Positions 36,280 to 45,087 of a stretch of 53,666 nt of DNA are shown in pieces. The stretch covers positions 5,001 to 58,666 of the forward strand of contig JABUQX010126065.1 of the NCBI GenBank assembly GCA_015478945.1, given 5' to 3'. Source of the stretch: Trachelipus rathkii. Its lineage: Eukaryota; Arthropoda; Malacostraca; Isopoda; Trachelipodidae. A model generated the notes under the pieces. That model worked only from the letters and a program-made list of their open reading frames with translations. It was not told the DNA's origin and searched no databases. The position numbers were made by a program, and so were the translations under genes. Numbering within the stretch: position 1 is the stretch's first letter; each line of letters starts with the position of its first letter.

Positions 36280-37870
36280 TCTTTCTTTTCTTCTGTACTA
36301 CCTCTTCTCCCAAAACTGTGAGTAAGGTGCGCTATCAAGCATCGGTAAGAAATAGCAAGTAGGAGGAATATTGACAAAGTCGAAAAAGAAAGCCCAGCGC
36401 TAACCAGCCACCATCCCTCTGGTACCACTACATCTATGATAACTCGTCCACAAGAACGAAATCCACCTAGGAGCTTCATGGACCCGGGTTCCGCGACGGG
36501 CTCACATGGTAAATCGTCAATGTAGGGATCATGTCCCTTGGCCCAGGTGGCCACAACCATGCCCCCATACAAAACCTCGCCATCCTCCACTTATCATTGC
36601 AACCTTTATTGCCAGCCTCTGCCATAACGTCACTTCTCTCCTTCTACTATTCGTATCACGCGACCGATCCACTTTCACTTCGGTCTCCCAGCCGGTCGTT
36701 CCCAACACACTCACCACTAATATCGTTAACTCAAGCCGATTCTATCATTCATAGCCGGTCCACATGACCAAAACCATTCTCAACCGAATACTTTCATTAT
36801 TTACTTTCACGTGCATATTAACCACCCTTCAGTCCAACACCCACATCGCACTTGCAACACTCTCTATAAGTCATCATTCCTCATTTTATATAATTTCTTC
36901 TCAAATTGCTAACTTAAGACGTCATCTGATACCACATTTGAACTTTAGATCTATACTTCTTATTCCAGACAATAGGCTCACTACCATAAGACAATAACAC
37001 AAGTAAACAAGATACCTCATGGTAACGACCTGCGTGCACTGCAATGACTTAGTCCTTTACATTTCACCAACGATTTAATTGCACCAGCAACCTCCTGCCC
37101 ATTCACAACTTTCCTACTCTACCTCTGCATCATTCCGTTCCCTTCTCATTCCAACACATGTACCCTAAATATTTAAACTCTAACCACTTGCCCAAGCCTT
37201 GCTCACTCAATCTAACATAATATACACACTGAGGATTCCTCACCACACCAATAACCTTACTCTTATCTAACTTTACTTTCAAAGAACCCTCCTTTTACAT
37301 ATCCTCTGCCAAATCTCTCTACCATCCTCCCAAACTCTCTTCAGATTTCCGCCACACAGAACCACAATCAATCCGCATATAATAGGTAAGGGCACCTCCA
37401 CTCATCTCATTCTCCATCATCTCTATCACATCAGCTTTCCTGCCATCTCCACCCTCGAATTTCTTTCATAGACCCATCCATATAAAATTGAATAACAAGG
37501 AACATAACAGCAACCCTGGTCTCACTCCGCTAATTAATCCCTAAACCATATCACCATGACACATTATCTTACACACCTTTTACTACGGTCACACATAGCT
37601 TTTGAATTCCATCTCGAAGCCCTACCACAACACCATATACCTAATACCTGCATAATAAGTTCCTTTAACTCTATCATGACGCATGGCAAAATCCATAAAA
37701 ACTAAATATTTTATTCCTATTCTCCTCATTTTTTCAATCATTGTTTTTAATGAGAAAAAAAAAAAAAAAAAAACACAAAAAAAAAAAAATACAAATTCTG
37801 AATCCACACATCCTCTAAACTCTACAACGCACCTGTTCTTCACCAATCAGTCCTCAGTCACTTGACGCAC
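36280..37870 (-). pseudogene. Reverse transcriptase of LINE copy A, inactivated
   Basis: RNA-templated DNA polymerase of the element. The catalytic YADD block is YAD followed by TGA (complement of 37,368-37,379), so the second aspartate codon region is lost to a stop. GVRQGC has become GVRPGL. At least six frame changes are needed to follow the protein from 37,870 to 36,530. A 129-codon open stretch at 36,590-36,201 is the longest piece, but it only partly follows the RT frame and its last part runs into the TA array. Confidence 0.75.
37748..37793. repeat. A-rich homopolymer tract inside the LINE coding region
   Basis: Two runs of about 18 and 13 adenines joined by CAC (plus strand). On the element's strand this is poly-T inserted between SEFV and the EKMRR block, so it interrupts the RT domain rather than forming a 3' tail. 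Confidence 0.85.
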
Positions 37871-37907
37871 TCTTTCGATCAAAATAATGCCAGCATTATA
37901 CCTTCCT

Positions 37908-38160
37908 AATATATATATATATATTTATATATATATTTAATTATATAATATATATATATAATATTATATATATAATATAATATATATCATATATATATTA
38001 TAAATATATATATATATACCGTATATTAGCTTTATATAATATAATATATATATATATATATATATAATATATATAATATTACATATATATATATATATTA
38101 TATATTATATATATATATATATATAAATATATATATATATATCTATATATATATATATGC
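37908..38160. repeat. Degenerate (TA)n array
   Basis: Adjoins the 5' truncation of LINE copy A with no intervening sequence. Confidence 0.94.
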
Positions 38161-38304
38161 AAGTTTTCATAAAGTCTTGTGCTGTACTTGATACCATAGT
38201 CCCTTGTATCTTGTAACTGAACCAGTATTCTAGATGTAACTTGTACTTTTAACTTGAACAATCCTAGGATACTTGTACTTGAAAAATGTCTTGTGAACCC
38301 AAGC

Positions 38305-38459
38305 CTTATATAATATATATAATTAATAATATACTATATATATATTAATAAATTATATATATATATATATATAATATATAATATAAGTATATACTATAAA
38401 TATATATATAATAATATATTATATATATATATTTAATTATATATATATTAGTATATATA

Positions 38460-38500
<41 letters not shown>
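38305..38500. repeat. Degenerate (TA)n array
   Basis: Lies at the 5' edge of the Penelope-like relic. Separated from the previous array by about 145 bases containing tandem-like CTTGTACTT motifs (38,175-38,290). Confidence 0.94.
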
Positions 38501-38503
<3 letters not shown>

Positions 38504-38549
38504 CTGCTCATGTTCCCTTCTACTGCTTTAAAATCCAGACACGAATGTA

Positions 38550-39450
38550 TTTTTTTCTTATAATATATTAATTCAAAACAACAAAATATTAATTTCACTG
38601 GATATTGAAGAAGGAGACTCCTTGGCATTTCTTGATATTAAAAAAATATATAAGGAAACAACAAATTTGCATACAAGCGTATATTTAGGAAACAATATTC
38701 ACAATATTAAACACTAAATTCTCTTCTTTTGCTCTGCATGTTTACAAAATCACTTTACTTTAAACACTTTTCATAGATCTCATCTACAATTATATTAGAT
38801 CTTTTCGAATGAATTGGCTTCCTAAAGACGCTATTTTCTAAATGAAAATGGATTTCCCAGTTCCCATCATTGTACAACATATTTATGGAACACTTTCGTT
38901 AAATATTTCAGCAAATATCCTGCACTAAATTAACTGTACCTAAAGAAATTCTGTATATGAAATAACCTTTTATGGGGAGAGTGAGTTGTGAAATTGAACT
39001 CAAGAATGGAATTTTTAAAACATCAATTACCCCCCCAGTGTCAACTTCATATTAGCTTTGTCAATGAATCAATAAATGGAAAATTCTTTTCAAAGTTAAG
39101 ATAAACTCTTTACCTTTATGGTTTCATCAGTCGATACTACAAATGACAAGTGCGCTGTGACTTGTGATGGTCCACTACATGAAAAGACTATCTCGTTCTT
39201 TCTAATTCGTCATTGCTGAACATAAATGGACTTCCTATACGAACTTGGAACATCTCTTGCACCAATCCCCTTATTCTGCGATCAACTCTCATTCTCTTCA
39301 GAAAATTTCCTCACATCATTTTCAAATTTCCATATTTTTTAGACTTTGGAATAAAGAGCTTTTAATTATCAATCTTTTAGAATCCTTAAATATTTGGCAC
39401 CATACTATAAATATGAACGAAAATTTACATTCAAAAAATATTTAACTGAA
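38550..39450 (+). mobile_element. Penelope-like element relic (RT C-terminus to tail)
   Basis: Plus-strand frames give, in order, QNINFT, IEEGDSLAFLDI (about 38,605-38,638), TTNLHTSVYLGNN, FSSFALHVYKITLL (about 38,720-38,760), a DLIYNYIRSFR piece, MKMDFPVP, PFMGRVSCEIELKNG, and finally RLWNKELLIINLLESLNIWH (about 39,340-39,400) with MNENLHSKN. In Penelope-like proteins, E-x-x-SLAFLD-x-x-I follows the RT palm, a SF-x-P-x-x-YK block precedes RAY-x-ICS, and LLESL or E-S-x-Y-I-x-x-x-x-P-x-LN marks the end of the GIY-YIG nuclease region. The GIY-YIG catalytic residues are not recoverable. Stops and frameshifts make it inactive. Confidence 0.65.
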
Positions 39451-39704
39451 AATATTTAGTAGATTATGTCTTTTAGTAGTAATTTTTCATATATATTACA
39501 AATATTATATTTCTTTTTAATTTATTTAATTTCATTATAATATAAGCTTTTATTAATTGTTTTTATGCATTATATTTATTTAATAATTTTGTTATAATTC
39601 TATTATATTGTTCCAAGCCTTGATTAATGGGTAGTGATCGTGGTAATTCACTCGGTAAACTTAGTTGTATATATAATATGTTTAATGATTTGTTTTGGAG
39701 ATTC
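39451..39704. other. AT-rich spacer after the Penelope-like relic
   Basis: May include the 3' UTR of the relic. No motif recognised. Confidence 0.4.
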
Positions 39705-39890
39705 CCCACATTATATATAATTATAATATATATATATATATATTATATATAATATAATATATATATATATATTATATTATAAATATTATATTATTATTAT
39801 TTATATATATATATATAATATATGAATACGTATAATTATAATATATATATATATATGTATATATATGATATATATATAGTATTATAGCAT
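39705..39890. repeat. Degenerate (TA)n array
   Basis: TA steps mixed with TAATTATAA and ATTATTATT variants. Confidence 0.93.
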
Positions 39891-40361
39891 TAAAATGTTA
39901 AAAGGTGCCGTCTTGTTTTGGGTACACACATATGTTAATGAAAGGTGTGGAATACGAAATTGCTATTTTCAAAACGATAAAATAAAGTGGAGTTATGTCC
40001 AATTGCAAACATTGAATATGTGTCAAAAACGTATCAAAAAATAAAAATTAACCTTTGTATATGAATTCTAAAGGATGTTTAAGACCGGAATATTTGGTGC
40101 AAATTCATGCAATTTTGGTATCAATAGAAGTCAAATTCTAAAAAAAAAAATTTTTTTTTTAAAAAAAATATCAAATTTCATGAAGAACAAATAGATGAGG
40201 TAGAGATTTATGAAACTTTTACTTCAGTCAACTGAGTGAGAGTGATCTTTTCCACTATGTTTGTGGGGCAACTTTTTTGTTGGCAAAATTTTTGTAATTT
40301 TGACATACCATTTTGGGCAATGCTTTTATTGTGTGGATTTATTGAATTTTTTAAAATTTCC
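39891..40361. other. Unique spacer with an A11-T10-A8 homopolymer block
   Basis: About 470 bases of unassigned DNA. At 40,140-40,168 eleven A, ten T and eight A follow each other directly, a self-complementary block. A short plus-strand frame (40,236 on, FVGQLFCWQNFCNFDI) runs into the next TA array and has no recognised family. Confidence 0.5.
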
Positions 40362-40428
40362 ATAATTATATATTATATATATATATATATAATTCTAATA
40401 TATATATATAATATATATATATTATCTA

Positions 40429-40466
<38 letters not shown>

Positions 40467-40589
40467 TATATATATATAACTATATATATATAACCGGTAG
40501 TATATATATATAATAATTTATATATGATATTATATATATATATAATATTATAATTATTATATATATTATATATATATATATATATATTA

Positions 40590-40620
<31 letters not shown>

Positions 40621-40856
40621 TTATATATAATAATAGTATATAGTATATATTATATATATATATATTATATATATAATATAATATATTAACTATTATAATA
40701 TATATATATATATATATATAATATAAATAATATAATATATATATATCTTAATATATATATATATAATATAGTATATATATAATATATATATATAATATAT
40801 AATATCTATATATATATATATAAATATATATATATAATACTATATATATATTATAC
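40362..40856. repeat. Degenerate (TA)n array
   Basis: About 495 bases, one of the purest in the window. Confidence 0.96.
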
Positions 40857-41784
40857 GCAACTGGGGCAAATTCAGAAAAAATTGGCCCTTTTTTTTGTTT
40901 TTAAGTAACTAACTTAAAAACTATAACACTTACAGGAATTAGTTCTAGTTATTGATAATAAAATATGGGCATTTGGTAATTTTATGTATACGAAATGGAA
41001 GAATCAAAAAAGATCAATGCTACCAAACAATTTCTGAAAGGATATAATTTTTTTTTTTTGGGGAGCAACATTCTAAGAAAAAGTATAAAAAAACATTATT
41101 AATTTACCCATTTTTGGTTGACTACAGCTGAAAGACCTTTCTTCTACACGTTTTAGATTAGTAATAATATCAATTAGCTGCATGCCTAGATTTAGCTGAT
41201 ATTTTTTCTGTTAAATCTGCCAGCCCTTAGCATCTTTAAGCTAATGTTTACTTTTTTTGTTGTCGGTGTCGTTTTATATGGGTTTCGATGCCTCTCGAGT
41301 CGTAATTCTCCGTGGTTACTTGAGCTCAATTGGACCCCAGTCAAGTGGTGAGGGGTGGGGGAATGGAATGGGAAAATCTTGAAAATTGCCCTGGGTTCAT
41401 AAATGTTAAATAACTTTTTAATCGAATGTGCTATCAATATGTTATTTTTTATATGTAACATAGCTTAAACTGTACTCATCAATAGAGTAAATACACATTT
41501 GTGTCAAAAATTTTTTCCTTATTTGTTCGTACACAAGACCTTATAAATAGAATTACCACCAGCAGAATTTTTTTTTTGAAAGACAAAATCAAAAATCTAG
41601 GTATTTTTATAGTATTATATTTTTTTAAAATACTTTTTTGGCGCGTTTTCTTATTTAAACTTTATACAAACTTTATTAAAATTTTTTTTGTAAAACTTGT
41701 TAGTTCTTTTGTAAAAACATTGAATAACTAAAAATTTCTGAAGTTGCCTCCAGATTTCTGAAATTTACCTGGTTACAGTATATT
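40857..41784. other. Unassigned unique DNA left of the hAT end
   Basis: About 930 bases. An 89-codon minus-strand ORF (41,461-41,192) is basic near its C-terminus and not recognised. A 76-codon Phe- and Lys-rich plus frame (41,501-41,731) looks like AT-rich noise. Confidence 0.4.
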
Positions 41785-42204
41785 CAGAGGTGGGCACTTC
41801 CGCTCTTCAGTCCTCCCGAGCGGACTTACCAGATAAGGGTGGCGGACCTAGCGAGGTGCGATCGTCATGAAATTAGTTGGATTGCAACTTGCGGTATCAA
41901 AAAAAAGTTTCCGCTCTTTTGTTCCGCACCTTTTTAAAAAAGAAAATATAGTTTACTTATATTCTTTATTGTTATTAATAAGAATATATATTTAGATTTT
42001 AAAGCTTGTTTATAAACTAATTATAATTTTAGCCTAAGACTTATTGTTTTTAATAATTAAAACGTTCCAAAAAATAACTCTCCAAACTGGAAAAACTATT
42101 TTTGTGTTTAACATTTACAAATTGATTTTTTTAAGACTGAATGGCTATTACCTCATCTATAACTTAATTAATTATATTATTACTATAAATTACTTTAAAA
42201 CGTT

Positions 42205-42276
42205 CTAAATAATTTCTGTGTAAAACCCAAATATATATATATATATATAAATATATATGATATATATATACTATAT

Positions 42277-42308
<32 letters not shown>

Positions 42309-42351
42309 TATAATAATTATTATATATATATATAATAATATATATATTAGC

Positions 42352-42411
<60 letters not shown>

Positions 42412-42663
42412 TATTATATATATATATATATTATAATATAATATCATATATATATATAAAATAATATATATATAGTATATTTTGGGTTTACACAGGAACT
42501 GATCAACAATATACTATTGTTATGTATATATATATTATATATATATATATATAATATTATAATAATAATATATAAAATAATTATATATATATTAATATTA
42601 GTATATAATATCATTTATATATAATATATTATATATTTGGTTTTACACAGAACTGATTAACAT
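42205..42663. repeat. Three-copy repeat around TA arrays, one copy inverted
   Basis: TTGGGTTTACACAGGAACTG at 42,482 and TTGGTTTTACACAGAACTGA at 42,637 are direct copies of about 27 bases. TTCTGTGTAAAACCCAA at 42,214-42,230 is the same motif inverted. The TA arrays lie between the copies, so the inverted pairs could fold into long AT hairpins. Confidence 0.8.
42232..42480. repeat. Degenerate (TA)n array
   Basis: Lies between the inverted copy and first direct copy of the TTGGGTTTACACAG motif. Confidence 0.95.
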
Positions 42664-42673
42664 ATATTATTAT

Positions 42674-42709
<36 letters not shown>

Positions 42710-42726
42710 ATATAATAATATATATA

Positions 42727-42758
<32 letters not shown>

Positions 42759-42766
42759 ATATATAG
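42521..42766. repeat. Degenerate (TA)n array
   Basis: Holds the second direct copy of the TTGGTTTTACACAG motif at 42,637. Ends at a perfect 14-base palindrome, GCGATACGTATCGC (42,775-42,788), a few bases downstream. Confidence 0.95.
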
Positions 42767-42984
42767 CTACCTGAGCGATACGTATCGCCTTAGCATGGAC
42801 TCTGCGAGGAGGCAAGGGCTTTTTCATTGATTCTGAGCTAAAGTCTGGACGAAATGAGACCTTCCTTAATGGGTGGTATCAGGGTGGTCAATAAGTATTT
42901 CAGAAGGGAGGCAGAATGATTTAGGTGATGGACCTCTCAATGATTGCTGAGGAAGGTGAACTAACCCACACTCTCTTCACCAAA

Positions 42985-43165
42985 TAGGACATCTTTCCCT
43001 TTCAGTATAGGCAGAATTTGTTGAACTTGTTCATAAAACATAATACGCATCTCCCTAGTTCTGCGGCTGTAGAGCGATTATATTCTTCAGTATTGTGGGA
43101 TATTTGAGGGCAAAGAGGTCAGTCTTAACTGCTTTTAATTTTGGCACCTAATATTGTATCTGAAA
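42985..43165 (+). pseudogene. hAT transposase C-terminal dimerisation domain fragment
   Basis: Reads YRQNLLNLFIKHNTHLPSSA followed by AVERLYSS, then after a one-base frame change GYLRAKRSVLTAFNFGT. hAT transposases end in a dimerisation domain with the pattern NT-x-LPSSA-x-VERLFS, about ten residues, then a basic R-x-KR-x-x-L-x-x-x-NF helix, and the match extends through both halves. A TGA sits in the first frame directly after WDI. The DDE catalytic part of the transposase is not visible upstream. Confidence 0.75.
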
Positions 43166-43553
43166 TGTATAATACTGGAGATTAGATTCTCATAATGGCA
43201 CACTACAAAATAATATTAAGATGAGTTTCAAATTATTATTTTCTTCCCCATCTCTTTCCAGTAACGTGAAAAATTGAAATATAAATATATACAAAAACAA
43301 AAACAAACAAACCAAAGACGTTAGAAAAAAAGAACCAAAAGCATAAGAAATAGGAAACGCAAACGAAGAAATTTCAATAAACAAAGGAAGGAAGATTGAC
43401 GACGAGAAAAGAAAACTCTCTACCCGTATAAAAGGGTAAGAGTAAAGAAATGTTATATGGAAGAAATGAAACTTCTTAATGATATAATGCAAATTGTTAT
43501 TGATGAGATAAACTAAGGTATGATGGTTATTAAATCCAAATTTTTATTGACAG
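43166..43553. other. Unassigned spacer, purine-rich
   Basis: A-rich plus strand from 43,280 to 43,450 with many AAACAAA and GAAGAAA strings. The 100-codon minus frame (43,492-43,190), rich in Phe and Leu, is explained by this bias. Confidence 0.4.
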
Positions 43554-43727
43554 GAACGGGTCGAGGAACCAATTAAGAACAAGAATCTTCGTCGCCAGCA
43601 ATTTCTGCAAACTTCCTGTGATTTATCAACCAGAGCTTAAAAACTTAGCCAACAACAAGCCGAAGTAACGGACTAGTCGTTCTTCGCACAATAAAAGCAA
43701 ACAACATCTGTCATGGCACCTGTTAAG
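43554..43727 (+). other. Candidate first coding exon (MAPVK then splice donor)
   Basis: The sequence GTTAAG followed by GTAAACC forms a donor after the start codon at 43,713 (context TGTCATGG, with G at +4). Only five codons, ATG GCA CCT GTT AAG, precede it. A possible upstream acceptor TTTTTATTGACAG ends at 43,553, so the segment could also be an internal 5' UTR exon. Downstream, an exon starting at 44,831 is in the same phase. Very short first coding exons are common in arthropod genes, but no known protein is identified. Confidence 0.25.
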
Positions 43728-43792
43728 GTAAACCAATAATAAATTGTGGTTTTCGCTTAACAATATAAAGTACATTGCTTGCCTGATCAGCA

Positions 43793-43955
43793 ATTATTAT
43801 TATTCTATTATTATTAGTCATCTATTATTATGTTAATCATTATTATTATTATTTATTATTATTAATCATTATATTATTGAATTATTATTTATTATCATTA
43901 TTATTTATCTATTATTATTATGACTTATTATTAATCATTATTATCAATATTCTTA
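43793..43955. repeat. Imperfect (ATT)n microsatellite
   Basis: ATT units interrupted by CATC, CAT and GTTA strings. Lies in the putative intron between the two exon-like segments. Confidence 0.9.
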
Positions 43956-44043
43956 TTACACTATTCTTGGTTTCTGGCTGCCATAACAAAGTCTATCACA
44001 AAGGATACTGACAAAAAGGTACCCGCCAGTCCAGATCAAAATT

Positions 44044-44135
44044 ACCTCATCTTTTCATCTTTCACCCTCATTCTTCATTTCTATTCCCCCCTCTTCCTTT
44101 TTCATCTTCATCCATCACACATATCTCCCCCCCGA
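44044..44135. repeat. Polypyrimidine tract
   Basis: About 90 bases of nearly uninterrupted C and T with ATCTTTT, CCCTC and CTTCATC strings, followed by a C7 run. It could act as a splicing or structural element. Confidence 0.7.
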
Positions 44136-44196
44136 GAAAAGGAATATAAATGCACGCAAATTTGTTTGTATAGTGCCAAAGAGAAAAGTTTTTTTA

Positions 44197-44302
44197 TTTA
44201 CGTATATATATATATATATTATTTTATTTTTCATTTATTCTTTATAAATCATTATTTTTTTTTATATATTTGTGGATATATATATGTATACATATATATA
44301 TT
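44197..44302. repeat. Short TA and T-rich tract
   Basis: A pure TATATATATATATAT stretch, T-rich sequence, then a second short TA run at 44,277-44,301. Confidence 0.8.
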
Positions 44303-44830
44303 CGGGGTAATCCCACCAAAATTAATAGATAGGGTTGTACAAATTAATTAGAAAAGTCAAATAAAGAAAGTTTTTGGATCATGAATTTGTTTTTGAGTTT
44401 TTTATTAGCCCAGTTGGAGGTTCTGGCGTAAGTCAATAAAAGCAAACGGTATCTCCTATTCAGTGAGTATTAAGATCGAGTTTCATAACAATATTTAAAT
44501 TGTCTATATTTGCGACATTGAATTATGGCTAATAGCAAGTCCCTACGGTGAATAAAAATAATTCAATAAGTATATTTTTAACAGAAATAAAGAAGAGAAG
44601 ATAAAAGTAAAAAAAAATAAGGCAAGAAATAGTTGAGGAAACGAAACAAAAATTTAACTAAATCAGATTGAGGATAAACCGAAGTAGAAATTGTGAAGAG
44701 AAAGAGTAAAGTTTGGAAATACAAGAATAACAATATAGCCAGGTAAAAAGAGCATAAGTCACTTAGCAGAGCAACAAACGACAATAATAAAATTCCACTG
44801 CGCCTTTCAATTATATTTCTTTTCCCACAG

Positions 44831-44896
44831 CACAAGAACAAAGAAGATTGCGCGGACTTCGAGGAGACATCATCCCCAGTGTCGTGCCCTTCTTGA
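44831..44896 (+). other. Candidate second coding exon with strong acceptor
   Basis: ATATTTCTTTTCCCACAG ends at 44,830, the best polypyrimidine-AG acceptor in this part of the window. Joined in phase 0 to the five codons ending at 43,727, it adds HKNKEDCADFEETSSPVSCP and one more serine before TGA at 44,894-44,896, for a 26-residue product. This could be a small peptide gene, a truncated host gene, or chance. It lies about 90 bases upstream of the Gypsy primer site, so it may also be inside the element's 5' LTR. Confidence 0.25.
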
Positions 44897-44987
44897 AGAG
44901 AATCAGCACTCACTTAGGAGTGGAGACTAGTGAGTAGAGGTTTTTTTCGTTTCTATTGTGGTGGGAGTGAAAACCTGCCACATAAAG

Positions 44988-44998
44988 TGGTAGCAGAG
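44988..44998 (+). promoter_or_regulatory. Primer-binding site, initiator tRNA-Met type
   Basis: TGGTAGCAGAG is complementary to the 3' end of metazoan initiator tRNA-Met (CTCTGCTACCA). It sits 90 bases before the gag ATG, where reverse transcription of a Gypsy element starts. The 5' LTR should end just upstream, near 44,983. Confidence 0.65.
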
Positions 44999-45087
44999 CG
45001 TAGTTGTTCTGCTGAGGAGAAGACTAGCTCTGCCGCTGAGTGTAGATAAAAGCTCAGCCGCCACTGTCATCAACAACAGACGTCAGC

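Larger units (their letters stand above)
36280..37905 (-). mobile_element. LINE relic, copy A, bounded by TA arrays at both ends
   Basis: On the minus strand the order is ERVRQVTED (about 37,870), RGCVDSEFV, a T-rich insertion, EKMRRIGIKYLVFMDFA, SGVRPG (37,530-37,513), LLYAD-stop (37,379-37,368), SKVIGVV, LEFKYLGY, AGAIKSLV in a shifted frame, SYGSEPIVWNKKYRSKVQ (about 36,980-36,925), GHVDR, and WRGFVWG near the end. That is the C-terminal two thirds of a non-LTR RT of a type very common in crustacean and other arthropod genomes (GCVDQ-x-F, GVRQGCV, YADD, W-x-E or K-K-x-RS). I do not assign the clade; RTE-like is a guess. The protein end is followed by about 250 bases of probable 3' UTR. Confidence 0.78.
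41785..43165 (+). mobile_element. hAT-type DNA transposon relic
   Basis: At 41,785 the sequence starts CAGAGGTGGGCACTT, a form typical of hAT terminal inverted repeats. The next 150 bases repeat short CCGCTC, CCGCAC, GCGGA motifs at least five times in both orientations, like the subterminal transposase-binding repeats of hAT elements. About 1.25 kb further on, at 43,030-43,165, the hAT C-terminal dimerisation block is visible. The matching right TIR was not found downstream and most of the transposase is missing or replaced by TA arrays, so this is a dead, internally decayed copy. The two ends may belong to separate insertions. Confidence 0.55.

Noticed and set aside
44578..44913. 111-codon minus-strand ORF upstream of gag
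   Set aside because: Its hydrophobic part comes from an A-rich plus strand, and it crosses the better supported splice acceptor region on plus.
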